DNA from: Microvirga rosea
GTDB lineage: Bacteria > Pseudomonadota > Alphaproteobacteria > Rhizobiales > Beijerinckiaceae
Assembly (NCBI RefSeq): GCF_020595095.1
Contig: NZ_JAJDOP010000003.1
Span: forward strand, 310,001-374,000
Reading direction: 5' to 3'
DNA length: 64,000 nt
Below the pieces are notes generated by a model that had not been told where the DNA came from, made no database searches, and saw only the letters and a list, made by a program, of their open reading frames with translations. The position numbers were made by a program, and so were the translations under genes. Every line of letters starts with the position of its first letter. Position 1 is the first letter of the stretch. Below, piece by piece: positions 17,898 through 26,601 of the stretch.

Positions 17898-18526
17898 ACA
17901 ACAGTCGTGCTTACATCCGCGAAGGTGCGGAGATTTACCGCCGGTCATTCGCAATTATTCGTGCCGAAGCTGACCTGTCGCGTTTCTCCGGCATTGAGGA
18001 ACGCATCGTTGTTCGCATGATTCACGCCTGCGGGATGACGGATCTGCCGCAAGATGTGGAGCTGTCGTCTGGCTTCGCCGAGGCTGCCGAGAGGGCTCTC
18101 AAGCGTGGTGCCGCGATCCTGTGCGACGCCAAAATGGTAGCGAACGGTGTCACTCGTGCCCGCCTGCCCGCGAACAATCCGGTGATCTGTACTCTCGACG
18201 ATCCTCGTGTTCCTGCTCTTAGTGCCGAGCTGGGTAACACTCGGTCTGCAGCCGCCATGGAGCTGTGGCGTGAGTATCTCGAAGGTTCGGTCGTGGTGTT
18301 CGGCAATGCGCCGACCGCCCTCTTCCGCCTGCTTGAAATGCTCGATTCCGGTGCGCCCAAGCCTGCGGCGGTGATCGGTATTCCCGTGGGCTTCATCGGT
18401 GCTGCTGAATCAAAGGAAGCGCTTTCTCGGGACGGGCGTGTCCCATTCCTTGTCGTCCATGGACGCCGTGGCGGCAGCGCCATGGCAGCGGCGGCAGTCA
18501 ATGCTCTTGCTAATGCGACCGAGTGA
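17894..18526 (+). CDS. cobH: Precorrin-8X methylmutase
   Basis: 210 residues. The conserved catalytic histidine is in VRMIHACGMTD. VEGNAPTAL-like and GFIGAAESKEAL segments (here VFGNAPTALFRLLEML and PVGFIGAAESK) are typical of CobH/CbiC. It moves the C11 methyl group to C12 to give hydrogenobyrinate. It overlaps cobG by 4 bp and is followed at once by cobI. Confidence 0.95.
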   Translation: MNNSRAYIREGAEIYRRSFAIIRAEADLSRFSGIEERIVVRMIHACGMTDLPQDVELSSGFAEAAERALKRGAAILCDAKMVANGVTRARLPANNPVICTLDDPRVPALSAELGNTRSAAAMELWREYLEGSVVVFGNAPTALFRLLEMLDSGAPKPAAVIGIPVGFIGAAESKEALSRDGRVPFLVVHGRRGGSAMAAAAVNALANATE

Positions 18527-18537
18527 GGCGACGCACG

Positions 18538-19278
18538 ATGGCTCAGGACGAAATCCGCTTCTTCGGTCTAGGGCTCGGCCCTGGAAACCCGGATTATATG
18601 ACGGTGCGGGCCCGCACGGTGCTGGAGACGGCAGACCGACTGGTTCACTTTTGCAAGCGCGGCCGACGCGGCAACGGGCGTACCATTGCGGATGCGGTGG
18701 TGGGCGCAGACCAGGAGCGGGAAATTGCCCTCGTCTATCCGGTGACCACGGAGATCCCGGCGGATCATCCGGATTATGCCGCAGCCCTTGCACCCTTCTA
18801 TGAAGCGGCGTCAGTCCGGCTGCTCTCCGAGATCGAGGCCGGCCGTACCGTCGCCGTGCTGTGCGAGGGTGATCCCTTCTTCTACGGGTCGTTTATGCAC
18901 CTGTGGTGGCGGCTCAAGGACAGAGTGCCGACTGAGATCGTGCCTGCGGTCTCCGGCATGTCCGGAGCATGGACACGGGCCGGGGTACCAATCACATGGG
19001 GGGACGACGTGCTCACGGTAATCCCGGGAACGCTGTCCGAGGCGGAGCTTGTCCGACGTCTGTCGAGTACCGATGCCGCTGTCGTGATGAAGCTCGGACG
19101 CAATCTGCCCAAGGTACGCAGCGCCCTCGCCGCCGCCGGTCTTCTGGAGCGGGCGATCTACGTTGAACGTGCCACGATGTCCGGGGAAAAAATCATCCCC
19201 CTGCCCGACATGCCGGAAGAAATCGACGCACCCTATTTCTCCCTTGTCATCGTTCCTGGACAGGGAAGGCGCGTATGA
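18538..19278 (+). CDS. cobI: Precorrin-2 C20-methyltransferase
   Basis: 246 residues from the ATG at 18538 (MAQDEIRFFGLGLGPGNPDYM). The GAGG overlapping the cobH stop gives a good ribosome site, while a GTG at 18523 would add five residues. It is an SAM-dependent class-III methyltransferase with the GLGPGNPDYMTVRA opening and CEGDPFFYGSF substrate loop. It methylates C20 of precorrin-2 to precorrin-3A. The 3' end overlaps cobJ by 4 bp. Confidence 0.94.
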   Translation: MAQDEIRFFGLGLGPGNPDYMTVRARTVLETADRLVHFCKRGRRGNGRTIADAVVGADQEREIALVYPVTTEIPADHPDYAAALAPFYEAASVRLLSEIEAGRTVAVLCEGDPFFYGSFMHLWWRLKDRVPTEIVPAVSGMSGAWTRAGVPITWGDDVLTVIPGTLSEAELVRRLSSTDAAVVMKLGRNLPKVRSALAAAGLLERAIYVERATMSGEKIIPLPDMPEEIDAPYFSLVIVPGQGRRV

Positions 19279-20039
19279 GAGGCCGATTGACCGTCATCGG
19301 CCTTGGACCGGGCGATCCGCGCTGGCTGACGCCAGCAGCATCCGAGGCGCTCGCTTCGGCCACCGACCTCGTGGGCTACGGACCTTATCTGGACCGCGTG
19401 CCTGACAGGCCGGGCCTGCGCCGCCATGCCTCCGATAATCGCGTCGAGCTTGACCGCGCGCGCTTTGCGCTCGATCTCGCTTCAACGGGATGTGACGTTG
19501 CTGTGGTATCCGGTGGCGATCCGGGTGTCTTCGCCATGGCGGCGGCGATATTCGAGGCGGTTGAGACCGGCCAGCCTTCTTGGCGTGGGATCGATATCCG
19601 CGTAGAGCCCGGCATCACGGCAATGCTCGCTGCGGCGGCTCGCGTGGGGGCGCCACTTGGCGGCGATTTCTGCGCCATTTCACTTTCCGACAATCTGAAG
19701 CCCTGGGAGACGGTGGAGACCCGTCTGCGAGCGGCCGTCGCAGCGGATTTCGTGGTTGCGCTTTACAACCCCATATCGAGAGCTCGGCCCTGGCAGCTCG
19801 GCTCGGCCCTGGAGCTCGTTGCCGAGCACCGGGGACCCAACACGCCAATCGTTCTGGCTCGGGCGGTAGGACGGCCTGATGAGTGCATCAGGATCCTTGC
19901 GCTTTGTGACGTCGACGCCTCCATGGCCGATATGTCCACAGTCGTGATCATCGGCGCGAGCACGACACGGCTGATCGCAAAGCCCGACGACAGTGCACCT
20001 TACGTCTACACGCCTCGTTTCTACGGGGTGCGATCATGA
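19275..20039 (+). CDS. cobJ: Precorrin-3B C17-methyltransferase
   Basis: 254 residues, class-III methyltransferase fold with VIGLGPGDPRWLTPAA, VVSGGDPGVFAMAAAIFEA and GAPLGGDFCAISLSD. It methylates C17 and drives ring contraction to precorrin-4. No CobE or CbiG domain is fused. Its last 19 bp overlap the 3' end of cobK, which is on the other strand. Confidence 0.94.
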   Translation: MRGRLTVIGLGPGDPRWLTPAASEALASATDLVGYGPYLDRVPDRPGLRRHASDNRVELDRARFALDLASTGCDVAVVSGGDPGVFAMAAAIFEAVETGQPSWRGIDIRVEPGITAMLAAAARVGAPLGGDFCAISLSDNLKPWETVETRLRAAVAADFVVALYNPISRARPWQLGSALELVAEHRGPNTPIVLARAVGRPDECIRILALCDVDASMADMSTVVIIGASTTRLIAKPDDSAPYVYTPRFYGVRS

Positions 20040-20773
20040 CGTTGCTCGAGCCATTCCAGCACCGCGTCCACGCAGGTGACCTCCTCAACGCCGTGGGGCT
20101 TTTCGGGCCGCGCCACGACGATGACGGGCAGACCGAGGGTGCGCGCAGCAGCAATCTTGGGATAGGTCGCAGCTCCACCGGAGTTCTTTGTTACCACCAC
20201 TTCGATGCGCTCGCGCAACAGCAGCGCACGCTCGGCGTCCTCATCAAAGGGCCCCCGATTCTGGATGGTGACGACATTCGGAACGGGCAACGCATCGCCC
20301 ACAGGCTCGATGGTGCGGACCAGATACGAATGCTGGGGCGCGGCCGCAAAGGACGAAAGCTCAAGGCGACCAACGGTGAGAAAGACACGTCGCGGCTCAG
20401 CTCCGAGAGCACGAACCGCAGCCCCTATATTCGGTACATCGATCCAGCAGTCCCGCGGCTGTCGCATCCAGGCCGGACGCCGCAAGGCGAGAAGCGGAAC
20501 GCCGGTTCGCGCGCAAGCCTCAGCGGCATTGCGGGACATGAGTGCGGCAAAGGGATGGGTTGCATCGACGACTCTCTTCACACACTCGTCACGCAGGAAG
20601 CGAACCAAGCCCTCAACCCCGCCAAAGCCCCCGATGCGGGTGGGAATGGGCAAGGAGCGCGGATCGCTGGTGCGGCCCGCCATGGACAAAATCGGGTTGA
20701 ATTCGGATCGTTCACGAAGTTGCGCCACGAGCGCGGAGGCTTCGGTGGTGCCGCCCAGAATGAGAATGCGCAT
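20021..20773 (-). CDS. cobK: Precorrin-6A reductase
   Basis: 250 residues opening with LILGGTTEASALVAQL, the NADPH-binding start of the CobK/CbiJ family, followed by DATHPFAALMSRNA and VVTKNSGGAATYPKI. It reduces the corrin ring between C1 methylation and the CobL reactions. It is inverted inside the operon: its 3' end overlaps cobJ by 19 bp, and its ATG (20771-20773) shares a CATG palindrome with the cobL start on the other strand. Its promoter must therefore lie inside cobL. Confidence 0.94.
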   Translation of the reverse strand: MRILILGGTTEASALVAQLRERSEFNPILSMAGRTSDPRSLPIPTRIGGFGGVEGLVRFLRDECVKRVVDATHPFAALMSRNAAEACARTGVPLLALRRPAWMRQPRDCWIDVPNIGAAVRALGAEPRRVFLTVGRLELSSFAAAPQHSYLVRTIEPVGDALPVPNVVTIQNRGPFDEDAERALLLRERIEVVVTKNSGGAATYPKIAAARTLGLPVIVVARPEKPHGVEEVTCVDAVLEWLEQRHDRTP

Positions 20774-22025
20774 GAGCCCCTTTTCCCTGAATCCTGATCA
20801 GAAGTCGAGCGCGGCTCCGGAACGGCCGTGGCTCACGATCATCGGCATCGGCGAGGATGGGCGCAAAGGCCTTTCGGGTCCCGCTCTGGCTGCGTTGGAC
20901 CAGGCGGATCTCGTAATTGGCGGAGCGCGCCACCTGGAGCTCGCCGCACCACTCTCGGCACCGACGCTCACGTGGCTGAGCCCCTTCGGCGAAAACTACG
21001 CCATGATCCTGGCGCGTCGGGGGCAACCCACCTGCGTGCTCGCAACCGGCGATCCCTTCCATTACGGCATCGGCGCAGAGCTTGCCCGGTTGATCCCGGC
21101 AGGGGAAATTATTACCCATCCCCACACGTCGGCCTTCAGTTTGGCTGCTGCCCGGATGGGCTGGTCGCTGCCGGAGTGCGAATGCCTAAGCCTCCATGGC
21201 CGGGCATTGGAAGTTATCGTTCCGTATCTTCAACCGGGAGCGCGCCTGCTGGCATTGTCATGGGACGGCTCAACGCCGAAGAAGCTCGCGGATCTTCTGA
21301 CCGCGCGCGGACTTGGAAGCTCCACCATTACCGTGCTCGAGGCTATGGGGGGGGCATTGGAGAAGGTTCGCCACGCTACGGCTTCCAGTTTTAACGTTCT
21401 GGAGACGCACCCGCTTAACACAGTGGCCGTCGAGGTCGTAGCAGAAGGAGATTCTCGGATCGTACCCCTCGCGCCGGGCCTTCCCGACTCCTGGTTCGAA
21501 AACGATGGCCAGCTTACCAAGGCCGAGATACGCGCCCTTACGCTCAGTGCGCTCGCCCCGCGAGCCGGTGAGATGCTGTGGGATATCGGCGCAGGTGCCG
21601 GCTCGGTTGGGATCGAGTGGTGCCTGCGACACCCGCGGAATCGCGGCATCGGCATCGAGCAACGAGACGATAGGGCCCAACGCGCGCGGCGCAACGCTAC
21701 GGAGCTCGGCGTCACCACACTCGATATCCGGCTTGGCCGTGCTCCTGAAGCTCTTTCGGGTCTGGCTCCTCCGGATGCGGTCTTCATAGGTGGGGGAGTG
21801 TCTGAACCCGGCGTATTCGATGCTGCCTGGGTCGCTCTCAAGTCTGGCGGGCGCCTCGTCGCCAACGCGGTCACCTTGGAGGCCGAGACCCTGCTCGGCA
21901 CTTTATACACTCGTTACGGCGGCACAATGCGGCGCTTGGCGCTCTCGCGGCTGGAGCGCATCGGCGGCATGCATGGTTGGCGGGCGGCAATGCCCGTGAC
22001 GCAATGGGTCGTGCGAAAGCCATGA
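20772..22025 (+). CDS. cobL: Precorrin-6Y C5,15-methyltransferase (decarboxylating)
   Basis: About 417 residues, the CbiE-CbiT fusion. Residues 1-200 are the class-III methyltransferase (LTIIGIGEDGRKGLSGPA, LATGDPFHYGIGAEL). The C-terminal half is a Rossmann methyltransferase (MLWDIGAGAGSVGIEWCLRHP). Together they methylate C5 and C15 and decarboxylate the acetate on C12. In-frame ATGs at 20760, 20766 and 20772 are alternatives; I chose the last. The frame is open much further upstream, but that stretch is antisense to cobK. The stop overlaps cobE by 4 bp. Confidence 0.93.
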   Translation: MSPFSLNPDQKSSAAPERPWLTIIGIGEDGRKGLSGPALAALDQADLVIGGARHLELAAPLSAPTLTWLSPFGENYAMILARRGQPTCVLATGDPFHYGIGAELARLIPAGEIITHPHTSAFSLAAARMGWSLPECECLSLHGRALEVIVPYLQPGARLLALSWDGSTPKKLADLLTARGLGSSTITVLEAMGGALEKVRHATASSFNVLETHPLNTVAVEVVAEGDSRIVPLAPGLPDSWFENDGQLTKAEIRALTLSALAPRAGEMLWDIGAGAGSVGIEWCLRHPRNRGIGIEQRDDRAQRARRNATELGVTTLDIRLGRAPEALSGLAPPDAVFIGGGVSEPGVFDAAWVALKSGGRLVANAVTLEAETLLGTLYTRYGGTMRRLALSRLERIGGMHGWRAAMPVTQWVVRKP

Positions 22026-22408
22026 TCGTCGCAGGTGTGGGATTCAAGCGCAGCGCCGATGCCGATGAAATCGTGCGCCTCGTGAACGAGGCCCTGTCTC
22101 GCGCCACCGCGAGAGGTGCCGTACTGGACAAAATCGCAACGATCGAGCCCCTCGCCACGCTGCCCGCTTTCAAGGAAGCAGCCCGTCGCCTGTCTGTTCC
22201 GCCCGTCCACATCACAGAGGCAGCCCTGATGGGAGTCGGTCCACGCGTCAGAACTCACACGGCACGCTCGATGGCGGCGCATGGTGTTGGCTCGGTCGCC
22301 GAAGCGGCGGCTCTCGCGGCGGGGGGGCCGGAGTCCCAGCTCATTCTGGAGCGTATTGCGTCAGCTTCCGTTACCTGCGCTCTAGTACGAAGAGAGACAG
22401 CTTTATGA
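22022..22408 (+). CDS. cobE: CobE protein (CbiG C-terminal-like)
   Basis: About 128 residues from the ATG that overlaps the cobL stop (ATGA). The start [21 protein letters not shown] is the hallmark of the CbiG C-terminal/CobE domain, and [21 protein letters not shown] is the conserved tail. CobE is essential in the aerobic pathway of P. denitrificans, but its exact role is unclear. CbiG opens the delta-lactone of cobalt-precorrin-5A in the anaerobic pathway; here only the C-terminal domain is present. It overlaps cobM by 4 bp. Confidence 0.9.
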   Translation: MIVAGVGFKRSADADEIVRLVNEALSRATARGAVLDKIATIEPLATLPAFKEAARRLSVPPVHITEAALMGVGPRVRTHTARSMAAHGVGSVAEAAALAAGGPESQLILERIASASVTCALVRRETAL

Positions 22409-23178
22409 CCGTTCATTTCATTGGGGCAGGCCCCGGGGCCCCCGACCTGATTACCGTCCGCGGACGTACGCTGGTGGCGAGCAGCCCGGTTTGCCTCTAC
22501 GCGGGCTCCATCGTGCCGCCGGAGATTCTCGCATGGTGCCCATCCGGCGCGCGTATCGTCGATACGGCCCCCCTCGATCTTGACGCTATCGTTGCCGAGT
22601 ATGTGCGTGCCCATGAGAGCGGTGAAGACGTGGCGCGCCTGCATTCGGGAGATCTGTCGATCTGGAGCGCGATGGGCGAGCAGATACGGCGTCTCGAAGC
22701 GCTCGGCATTCCCTATACGATTACCCCCGGGGTTCCCGCTTTCGCCGCAGCCGCAGCCGCCATCGGGCGCGAACTGACGGTGCCGGAAGTTGGACAATCG
22801 GTGGTTCTGACCCGCACCTCAGGGCGCGCCTCGTCGATGCCTGAGACGGAGCGGCTTTCCGTCTTTGCGCAGACCAAGACGACCCTCGCAATCCACCTTT
22901 CCATTCACGTGATTGAGCAGGTGACAGAGGAATTACTGCCGTTCTACGGCGCTGATTGTCCTGCAGCAGTGGTGTGGCGTGCGTCCTGGCCTGACGAGCG
23001 CGTGCTCATGGGCAGCCTCGGCACCCTGGCCGCCATGGTGCGCGCCGAGAAACTGGAGCGCACTGCGGTAATTCTGGTGGGCCAGACACTCGCGGCACGG
23101 GATTTTCGCGAAAGCGCCCTCTACTCAGCAAACTACGACCGGCGCTTCCGGCCGAGCTCCCGCGAAAGCAACGCATGA
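22405..23178 (+). CDS. cobM: Precorrin-4 C11-methyltransferase
   Basis: 257 residues, class-III methyltransferase with the [17 protein letters not shown] opening, [11 protein letters not shown], the [17 protein letters not shown] loop and [18 protein letters not shown]. It methylates C11 to give precorrin-5. The ATG overlaps the cobE stop. Its stop is 11 bp from the convergent cbiD stop, with no room for a terminator. Confidence 0.95.
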   Translation: MTVHFIGAGPGAPDLITVRGRTLVASSPVCLYAGSIVPPEILAWCPSGARIVDTAPLDLDAIVAEYVRAHESGEDVARLHSGDLSIWSAMGEQIRRLEALGIPYTITPGVPAFAAAAAAIGRELTVPEVGQSVVLTRTSGRASSMPETERLSVFAQTKTTLAIHLSIHVIEQVTEELLPFYGADCPAAVVWRASWPDERVLMGSLGTLAAMVRAEKLERTAVILVGQTLAARDFRESALYSANYDRRFRPSSRESNA

Positions 23179-23189
23179 CGCGTCAGGAT

Positions 23190-24305
23190 TCAGGTGACTC
23201 TAAGGGGCGGTGCGCGGCCGATGAGCGAACCGTTTCGATCGAACACGACAATCTCCAGAGCGATGTCGGAGCCGTGCAGGGCCTTGGCGGCAGTCTTCCA
23301 GGCATGTTGCGCTACCACGTCGCCAAGTCGCAATCCGATGCTCTGCGCGGTTTCCAGAACCTCAAGAGCCGTATTGGCATTGCGTGCCGCCTCCACAAAA
23401 GCAGATCCCGCCCCTGCCTCGGAAAGACGCTCGGAGAGCCAGCCAAGATCGACCGCTCCGGAGCGGGAATGGAGATCGAGCAGGCCCTGTCCGAGCTTCG
23501 TCATCTTGGCGAAGCCCCCTGCAATAGTAACTTTGGATACAGGATTGCGGCGCAGGTATTTGAGCATACCTCCGGCGAAATCGCCCATGTCGATAAGCGC
23601 TTGCTCTGGCAGATTATAGAGAGCTTGAACGGCTTTCTCCGAGGTCGAACCCGTGGCTCCCGCAACATGGTCAAGCTCGCTCGCTCTTGCGACATCGATG
23701 CCGCGGTAGATGCTGTGAATCCAGGCCGAGCAGGAATAGGGTACCACTACACCCGTTGTACCGAGGATGGACAAACCTCCCAATATGCCAAGGCGCGGAT
23801 TGAGGGTCCTGCGAGCCAGCGCCTCGCCGCCAGGAATGGAGATTTCCACCTCGATATCCGTCGGGCCTCCGATGGCGCGCACAGCGTCATCGAGGTTGTC
23901 ATGGATCATCCGGCGCGGCATCGGGTTGATCGCGGGCTCGCCAGGCGAAAGCGGCAACCCGGCGCGAGTGATGGTGCCGACGCCTTCGCCTGCCCGAAAC
24001 GTCACACCCAGTCCCGGAGCGCCCGCACGCACAGCCGCAATCACCAGTGCACCGTGGGTCACATCCGGGTCATCGCCGGCATCCTTTACGATTCCGACGC
24101 GCGCGCCGCCGTCAGCAGCCTCGGCGAAGGCCAAGGTAAACGCAGGCCGCACCCCACCCGGAAGGACAATCTCTACCGGATCGGGAAATTCACCCGTCTG
24201 CCAGCCCCAATAGGCGGCTTTGGCCGCTGCTGTGGCGCAGGCCCCCGTCGTCCAGCCACGGCGCAACGGACCGCCGGGTTTCAGTTCCTCCATACACCTC
24301 ACCAT
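23190..24305 (-). CDS. cbiD: Cobalt-precorrin-5B C1-methyltransferase CbiD
   Basis: 371 residues. The family signature LRRGWTTGACATAAAKAA is near the N-terminus, and GRDVGVGTITRAGLPL-like (here GEGVGTITRAGLPLSPGEPAINPMPR) and VTIAGGFAKMTKLGQG blocks follow. CbiD methylates C1 in the oxygen-independent pathway. Here it sits among aerobic genes, and no cobF (the aerobic C1 methyltransferase) is present, so it probably replaces CobF. It is transcribed against the operon, divergent from cobA, with a 58-bp spacer. A start four codons downstream (MEELKPGG) is also possible. Confidence 0.93.
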   Translation of the reverse strand: MVRCMEELKPGGPLRRGWTTGACATAAAKAAYWGWQTGEFPDPVEIVLPGGVRPAFTLAFAEAADGGARVGIVKDAGDDPDVTHGALVIAAVRAGAPGLGVTFRAGEGVGTITRAGLPLSPGEPAINPMPRRMIHDNLDDAVRAIGGPTDIEVEISIPGGEALARRTLNPRLGILGGLSILGTTGVVVPYSCSAWIHSIYRGIDVARASELDHVAGATGSTSEKAVQALYNLPEQALIDMGDFAGGMLKYLRRNPVSKVTIAGGFAKMTKLGQGLLDLHSRSGAVDLGWLSERLSEAGAGSAFVEAARNANTALEVLETAQSIGLRLGDVVAQHAWKTAAKALHGSDIALEIVVFDRNGSLIGRAPPLRVT

Positions 24306-24363
24306 TCATTGCCATGACATCCTATATCGACTTTGAAGCCTCGGGTCATGCATGGAGACATGC

Positions 24364-25158
24364 ATGACCTCGCTTGCAAATCTTTCGCCCTCATTTCTCC
24401 CCGGCACGGTCTGGCTCGTGGGGGCAGGTCCCGGCGATCCGGGCCTTCTTACAATCCACGCCCTGAACGCCCTCGGGAACGCCGATGTGGTGGTGCACGA
24501 CGCCCTTGTCGATTCCGGCATTCTGTCCATGGTCCGAACAGGCGCGGTTCTTGAGCATGTCGGCAAACGCGGTGGCCAACCTTCCACTACACAGAGCGAC
24601 ATCTGCGAGCGTCTCGTTGCGCTGGCGCGTGAGGGCCATCGCGTCGTGCGGTTGAAAGGGGGCGACCCCTTCATCTTCGGCCGCGGGGGCGAAGAAATGC
24701 TGGCTCTGGCCAAGGCTGAAATTCCGTTCCGCATCGTCCCGGGCGTGTCCAGCGGGCTGGCTTCGCTCGCCATTCATGGCATTCCCGCCACCATGCGGAC
24801 CACCAATTATGCCGTTATCCTGGCCACAGGGCACCGGGCTCCCGATCAGAATGCCGATTGGAGGGCCTTGGCGCGCACTGGCGCTCCCATCGTGCTCTAC
24901 ATGGCGGTCGCCAACCTTCCGGGCATTGTATCGGAGCTCATGGAGGGTGGGCTGCCTGGTACCACCCCTGCTCTCGCCGTGCATGGGGTAACCACCTCTT
25001 ATGAGACCATGGAGGAAACCACGCTCGCGCATCTGCCTCGACTGATCGAGGAAGGCGTGATCCGCTCGCCGACTATTGTTGCCATCGGTGCGATCTCAGG
25101 GATTCGAAGCGCGATTCAGAACCATCTGCTTCTGTACGGCGCGGAGGCTGCGCAATGA
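24364..25158 (+). CDS. cobA: Uroporphyrinogen-III C-methyltransferase
   Basis: 264 residues from the ATG at 24364, which has GGAG six bases upstream. An ATG at 24352 would add four residues. Class-III methyltransferase with LVGAGPGDPGLLTIHAL, VVRLKGGDPFIFGRGGEE and GIPATMRTTNYAV. It adds methyls at C2 and C7 to make precorrin-2, the branch point to cobalamin and siroheme. No CysG dehydrogenase domain is fused, consistent with a dedicated cobalamin enzyme. The stop overlaps cobB by 4 bp. Confidence 0.95.
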   Translation: MTSLANLSPSFLPGTVWLVGAGPGDPGLLTIHALNALGNADVVVHDALVDSGILSMVRTGAVLEHVGKRGGQPSTTQSDICERLVALAREGHRVVRLKGGDPFIFGRGGEEMLALAKAEIPFRIVPGVSSGLASLAIHGIPATMRTTNYAVILATGHRAPDQNADWRALARTGAPIVLYMAVANLPGIVSELMEGGLPGTTPALAVHGVTTSYETMEETTLAHLPRLIEEGVIRSPTIVAIGAISGIRSAIQNHLLLYGAEAAQ

Positions 25159-26477
25159 GTCGTGCCACCGGCCTTCTTATCGCAGCACCGAGATCGGGCT
25201 CCGGCAAAACAACGGTGGCGCTTGGTATTCAGCGCGCGCTTGTGCGGCGTGGACTCCGTGTGCGCGGCGCCAAATGTGGGCCCGATTATATCGACCCTGC
25301 CTTTCATATGGCGGCGACCGGCATGCCGAGCTTCAACTTCGATAGCTTCGCAATGGATCGCGAATTCCTCAATACGCTTGCGGCACAGAGCGCGGCTGGC
25401 ACGGACATTGTCATCGCCGAGGGCTCCATGGGTCTTTTTGACGGCGTTCGTCAAAAGTTGGGCCATACCGGCGCAAGCGCTGACATCGCGGCAGTGTTCG
25501 GCTGGCCCGTCGTTCTCGTTCTTGACGTGTCCGGCCACGCTCAATCGGCTGCAGCCGTAGCGCTGGGCTGCGCGCGGTTCGACCCCCGTATCGAGATCGC
25601 CGGCGTTGTGCTGAATAGAGTGGCGAGCCAACGTCACCGCAATCTCGTAGAAGATGGCTTAGAACGCATCGGGCTGCCGGTTCTCGGAGCCCTGATGCGC
25701 AATAACGACTTGATTTTGCCGGAGCGCCATCTCGGTCTGGTTCAGGCTGGCGAGACCGATGAGCTCGACCGGAGACTGGAGCACTTGGCCGACTTGGTGG
25801 AGACATCCATCGACCTCGATAAGCTCCTCGCCCTGGGGCGTCCTACGCAAATCGGCCTTGCGACCTGCGGGACGACATTAACGCCACCCGGGCAGCGCAT
25901 CGCACTTGCGACAGATCAGGCTTTCTCTTTCGTTTATCAGCATGTGCTTGCCCATTGGCGCGCGGCAGGAGCAGAAATCGCCACCTTTTCGCCGCTTGCA
26001 AACGAGCCTCCGCCTAACGATGCCGATATTTGCTGGTTGCCCGGTGGCTATCCGGAGCTCCATGCGGGACGCATCGCAGACGCGACAAGTTTCCTCCAGG
26101 GTCTTCGCTCTTTTGCGCGAACGCGCCCGGTTCATGGGGAGTGTGGCGGCTACATGGTGCTTGGAGAGGCGCTGGAAGATGGAGACGGCAACGTGCATCG
26201 CATGGCTGGCCTCCTCCCGGTCAGCACGAGTTACGCCAAACGCAAGATTCATCTGGGCTACCGCGTCGCGCATCTGCTTCATGACGGCCCGCTTGGGTCA
26301 GCCGGGCGACGTCTCGTCGGCCATGAATTTCATTATGCGTCCATCATGCAGGGTGACACAAGCAAAGACACTGCCTTTGCGGCCGTGACGGATGCCGAAG
26401 GGACCGATCTAGGGACGATGGGCCACCGCGTCGGAACGACAACGGGGAGCTTTTTCCACGTAATCGCACATTCGTGA
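25155..26477 (+). CDS. cobB: Hydrogenobyrinic acid a,c-diamide synthase (glutamine-hydrolysing)
   Basis: 440 residues. An N-terminal dethiobiotin-synthetase-like ATPase domain (APRSGSGKTTVALGIQRAL, KCGPDYIDPAFH) is followed by a triad glutaminase domain with nucleophile Cys330 in VHGECGGYMVLG and a late GHEFHYA histidine. It amidates the a and c side chains with glutamine and ATP before cobalt insertion. It is the last gene of the cluster and is followed by a strong palindromic terminator. Confidence 0.95.
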   Translation: MSRATGLLIAAPRSGSGKTTVALGIQRALVRRGLRVRGAKCGPDYIDPAFHMAATGMPSFNFDSFAMDREFLNTLAAQSAAGTDIVIAEGSMGLFDGVRQKLGHTGASADIAAVFGWPVVLVLDVSGHAQSAAAVALGCARFDPRIEIAGVVLNRVASQRHRNLVEDGLERIGLPVLGALMRNNDLILPERHLGLVQAGETDELDRRLEHLADLVETSIDLDKLLALGRPTQIGLATCGTTLTPPGQRIALATDQAFSFVYQHVLAHWRAAGAEIATFSPLANEPPPNDADICWLPGGYPELHAGRIADATSFLQGLRSFARTRPVHGECGGYMVLGEALEDGDGNVHRMAGLLPVSTSYAKRKIHLGYRVAHLLHDGPLGSAGRRLVGHEFHYASIMQGDTSKDTAFAAVTDAEGTDLGTMGHRVGTTTGSFFHVIAHS

Positions 26478-26540
26478 CAGTGCGTAGGTCAACACCGACA
26501 GAAATCCTGCGCGAGGACGGAAAGGCAATTTTTCCAAATC

Positions 26541-26575
26541 GAAACAGGTCCCGGGATCATCCCGGGACCTGTTTC
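26541..26575. terminator. Bidirectional terminator between cobB and the chemoreceptor
   Basis: A perfect 17-bp inverted repeat (26541-26557 with 26559-26575) around a single base. The GC-rich core CAGGTCCCGGG is flanked by GAAA on the left and TTTC on the right, so both strands end in a short U tract. It separates the convergent cobB and mcp genes. Confidence 0.8.
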
Positions 26576-26601
26576 GCAACTGTAATTCCGCGATAAATGT
26601 C

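Noticed and set aside
20205..20771. Long N-terminal extension of the cobL frame (189 codons)
   Set aside because: It is antisense to cobK and carries no conserved motif; the methyltransferase domain starts just after 20772.
23175..24317. 380-codon plus-strand frame opposite cbiD
   Set aside because: Antisense shadow of cbiD; the CbiD signature is on the minus strand.
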